From: Gammaproteobacteria bacterium
GTDB lineage: Bacteria; Pseudomonadota; Gammaproteobacteria; Steroidobacterales; SZUA-146
NCBI GenBank assembly: GCA_013002925.1
Contig: JABDLQ010000263.1
Coordinates: forward strand, 1-9,054
DNA: 9,054 nt
Direction: 5' to 3'
The notes below the pieces were generated by a model that was not told the DNA's origin, did not search any database, and was given only the letters and a program-made list of their open reading frames with translations. Position numbers and translations under genes: made by a program. Within the stretch, counting starts at the first letter, position 1. Each line of letters opens with the position of its first letter. Shown in pieces: positions 7,038-9,054 of this stretch.

Positions 7038-8078
7038 ATGCCCCAGGATATTCGCTTGACACAGTACAGCCACGGCGCGGGTTGTGGTTGTAAAATTTCC
7101 CCGGCGGATCTTGAGATTTTACTGCAGGCAGGCTTTACATCAGAGCCACCGCCTGGATCGCTGTTGGTAGACAATAGTAGTCGCGATGATGCCGCCGTCT
7201 ATGACCTTGGCAATGGCACCGGTATCGTGAGCACCACGGATTTTTTCATGCCCATCGTTGACGATCCATTCGATTTTGGGCGAGTAGCTGCTACTAACGC
7301 AATCAGCGACATCTATGCCATGGGTGGAACCCCCATCATGGCAATTGCCGTATTTGCGTGGCCAACCAAAAAACTGCCATTGGACGTTGGACGCCTTGTT
7401 ATAGCAGGCGGGCGCCAGGTGTGCACTGAGGCTGGCGCCACGCTCGGCGGCGGCCACAGTATTGATGCCCCGGAACCCATCTTTGGCCTTGCGGTGACCG
7501 GACTGGTACAGCTCAAACAGCTTAAGCGTAACAGCACAGCACGCCCTGGCAACAGAATTTATCTAACGAAGCCGCTCGGTGTTGGAATTTTAACGACGGC
7601 ACAAAAACAAAAAGTGTTGCAAACGGACCATCAGGATATTGCGGTTGAATCCATGTGCACACTGAATCGAATCGGTGCAAAATTCGGTCAACTCGAGGGC
7701 GTCACAGCAATGACGGATGTCACCGGCTTTGGTCTGGGCGGACATCTGATTGAGGTTTGTGAAGGCAGTGGCGTAAGTGCGGTAGTCGAGTTCGATCGTA
7801 TACCGTTACTGCCCCACGTAGAAAAGTACCTGGAAATGGGCTGCTCACCTGGTGGAACTGCCCGAAATATTGCCAGTGCAGGGGAAAAACTGGGATCAGC
7901 GACCGCATATCAGCGTACTGTGCTGTGTGACCCGCAAACCAGCGGCGGTTTGCTGGTTACCGTCGACGCAGATGCCGAGGAAGAGTTTTTGGCGATTACC
8001 GCTCAAGAGGGGCTCACACTGCAGGCGATCGGTCAGATCATCGAGAGCGGTCCCGGCCCGGTAATCGGGATATCATAA
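7038..8078 (+). CDS. selD: Selenide, water dikinase (selenophosphate synthase), Cys form
   Basis: A cytosolic enzyme that makes selenophosphate from selenide and ATP (releasing AMP and phosphate), the selenium donor for selenocysteine and 2-selenouridine. The ATG at 7038 gives 346 residues beginning MPQDIRLTQYSHGAGCGCK, aligning with the N terminus of E. coli SelD (347 residues). An in-frame ATG at 7002 would add 12 residues and has a poorly spaced AGG. The catalytic pair is C16 and K19 in the flexible GAGCGCK loop; C16 is TGT, so this is not a selenoprotein. Further SelD motifs are DDAAVYDLGNG (50-60), STTDFFMPIVD (65-75), TNAISDIYAMGG (86-97), GGHSIDAPEP (138-147), MTDVTGFGLGGHL (225-237) and CDPQTSGGLL (297-306). 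The family is AIR-synthase-like. It is followed after 128 nt by selU, its client. Confidence 0.97.
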   Translation: MPQDIRLTQYSHGAGCGCKISPADLEILLQAGFTSEPPPGSLLVDNSSRDDAAVYDLGNGTGIVSTTDFFMPIVDDPFDFGRVAATNAISDIYAMGGTPIMAIAVFAWPTKKLPLDVGRLVIAGGRQVCTEAGATLGGGHSIDAPEPIFGLAVTGLVQLKQLKRNSTARPGNRIYLTKPLGVGILTTAQKQKVLQTDHQDIAVESMCTLNRIGAKFGQLEGVTAMTDVTGFGLGGHLIEVCEGSGVSAVVEFDRIPLLPHVEKYLEMGCSPGGTARNIASAGEKLGSATAYQRTVLCDPQTSGGLLVTVDADAEEEFLAITAQEGLTLQAIGQIIESGPGPVIGIS

Positions 8079-8206
8079 GCTGGGAGGTTGTCACAAAGAG
8101 TGCCAGAATAATCTGCCGTATTAGCGCCGGACCCCTTTCTTGACTATGAAAGAGTACTACACTTACCGGCACCGCCCATAAAGCACTCTGTTTCGACGGT
8201 ACACTC

Positions 8207-9054
8207 ATGCAGTCCAACGCCCAAAAATATGCCCAACTCTTCATCAATGACTCCCCGTTGCTGGATGTGCGCGCACCAGTTGAGTTTCAACGCGGCGCAT
8301 TTCCAAATGCGATAAATTTGCCGCTGCTGGATGACGAACAACGTGAGATCGTCGGCAAATGCTATAAACAGCACGGTCAAAAAACAGCCATAGAGAAAGG
8401 ACATGAACTGGTACACGCCAGTTTACGTGAGGCACGGGTCGCTGCATGGGCCAGTTTTGCCTCACAATACCCCAACGGATCTTTGTATTGTTTTCGTGGC
8501 GGTCTACGCTCCGAAATTGCCCAACAATGGTTGCGTGCAGCAGGAGTTAAATTACCCAGAATAGAAGGCGGGTACAAAGCTCTGCGCAGCTTTTTGATTA
8601 ATGAACTGGACACCGCGACGACACACTGCATGTTTCGATTAGTGGGCGGGAAAACAGGGTCTGCAAAAACTGACCTTGTGCAAGACCTGCACAACGCCGT
8701 TGATTTGGAAGCTGCAGCCTGCCACCGGGGCTCAAGCTTCGGTCGTCATGTACAAGCACAAAACAACCAGATCAACTTTGAAAACATTCTGGCCATAGAG
8801 TTTTTGAAACTGCAGTATAAAAACGTGTTCGATATCGTCCTGGAAGACGAGTCGAGAACCATTGGCAGGGTGGGACTGCCAAGTGCTTTATTTGCAAAAA
8901 TGCGAGCTTCCCCGATCGTGGTTATCGAAGCTTCTTATGAGACGAGGCTCGAAAGACTGATCCAGGAGTATGTCGTCGAGATGCATTCTGAATTTGTGGC
9001 ACAGCATGGGAACAATGCGTTCAAGGCTTTTTCTGATTACCTGTTGCAAGCGCT
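8207..9054 (+). CDS. selU: tRNA 2-selenouridine synthase (3' partial)
   Basis: Also called MnmH. It replaces the sulfur of 2-thiouridine at tRNA wobble position 34 with selenium from selenophosphate, via a geranylated intermediate. The 282 complete codons visible cover the N-terminal rhodanese domain and much of the P-loop domain; the rest lies beyond the right edge. The rhodanese part has LLDVRAPVEF (18-27), GKCYKQHG (50-57) and the catalytic Cys in CFRGGLRS (95-102), followed by IEGGYKALR (119-127). The P-loop is GKTGSAKT (148-155), with Ala153 where GxxxxGK[ST] expects Gly; K154 and T155 are kept. Downstream motifs are VDLEAAACHRGSSFGR (165-180), INFEN (189-193) and VLEDESRTIG (211-220), all typical of SelU. 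The ATG at 8207 is the only sensible start (stop at 8147-8149, no other start codon between), with a weak ribosome binding site. TTGACT at 8140-8145 could be a -35, but no good -10 follows. Co-transcription with selD is likely. Confidence 0.95.
   Translation, partial: MQSNAQKYAQLFINDSPLLDVRAPVEFQRGAFPNAINLPLLDDEQREIVGKCYKQHGQKTAIEKGHELVHASLREARVAAWASFASQYPNGSLYCFRGGLRSEIAQQWLRAAGVKLPRIEGGYKALRSFLINELDTATTHCMFRLVGGKTGSAKTDLVQDLHNAVDLEAAACHRGSSFGRHVQAQNNQINFENILAIEFLKLQYKNVFDIVLEDESRTIGRVGLPSALFAKMRASPIVVIEASYETRLERLIQEYVVEMHSEFVAQHGNNAFKAFSDYLLQA

Noticed and set aside
8140..8168. Promoter between selD and selU based on TTGACT
   Set aside because: At 17-bp spacing the -10 would be TTACCG; TACACT is only 12 bp away.

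Overview
The window looks like a chromosomal segment of a gammaproteobacterium. The evidence is a SelD very close to the enterobacterial type, a SelU/MnmH homologue, a PlsB-like acyltransferase, a PEP-CTERM surface protein and a large TolB-like/TPR membrane protein. I cannot resolve the lineage further. All six supported genes lie on the + strand. I see no mobile element, CRISPR array, tRNA or rRNA.

Left part (1-2856): a PlsB-family glycerol-3-phosphate acyltransferase, open at the left edge of the window, overlaps by 11 nt a monoacylglycerol-lipase-type alpha/beta hydrolase. The two are probably co-transcribed and translationally coupled, pairing an acyl-glycerolipid-forming enzyme with one that splits acylglycerols.

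Middle part (2857-4399): two gene-poor stretches flank a single-gene unit for a secreted PEP-CTERM protein. That unit has a near-consensus sigma-54 (-24/-12) promoter, a small leader hairpin, a strong ribosome binding site and a strong intrinsic terminator. It is the best-delimited transcription unit here and fits the known RpoN/PrsK/PrsR control of PEP-CTERM genes. No exosortase is present in the window. Downstream is a short tandem repeat (GCATCCGG, 4.75 copies) and non-coding sequence.

Right part (4400-9054): a 751-residue inner-membrane protein has three N-terminal membrane segments, a TolB-like domain and a C-terminal TPR array. It is followed by a selenium module. selD (selenophosphate synthase, Cys form) sits behind an extended -10 promoter and a long leader with several inverted repeats. 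selU/mnmH (tRNA 2-selenouridine synthase) is cut by the right edge. SelD makes selenophosphate, which SelU uses to convert 2-thiouridine to 2-selenouridine at the tRNA wobble position. SelU here has an altered P-loop, with Ala where the last Gly is expected.

I did not find a clearly new multi-gene system. The observations most worth checking are the sigma-54 promoter of the PEP-CTERM gene, the structured selD leader and the SelU P-loop change.
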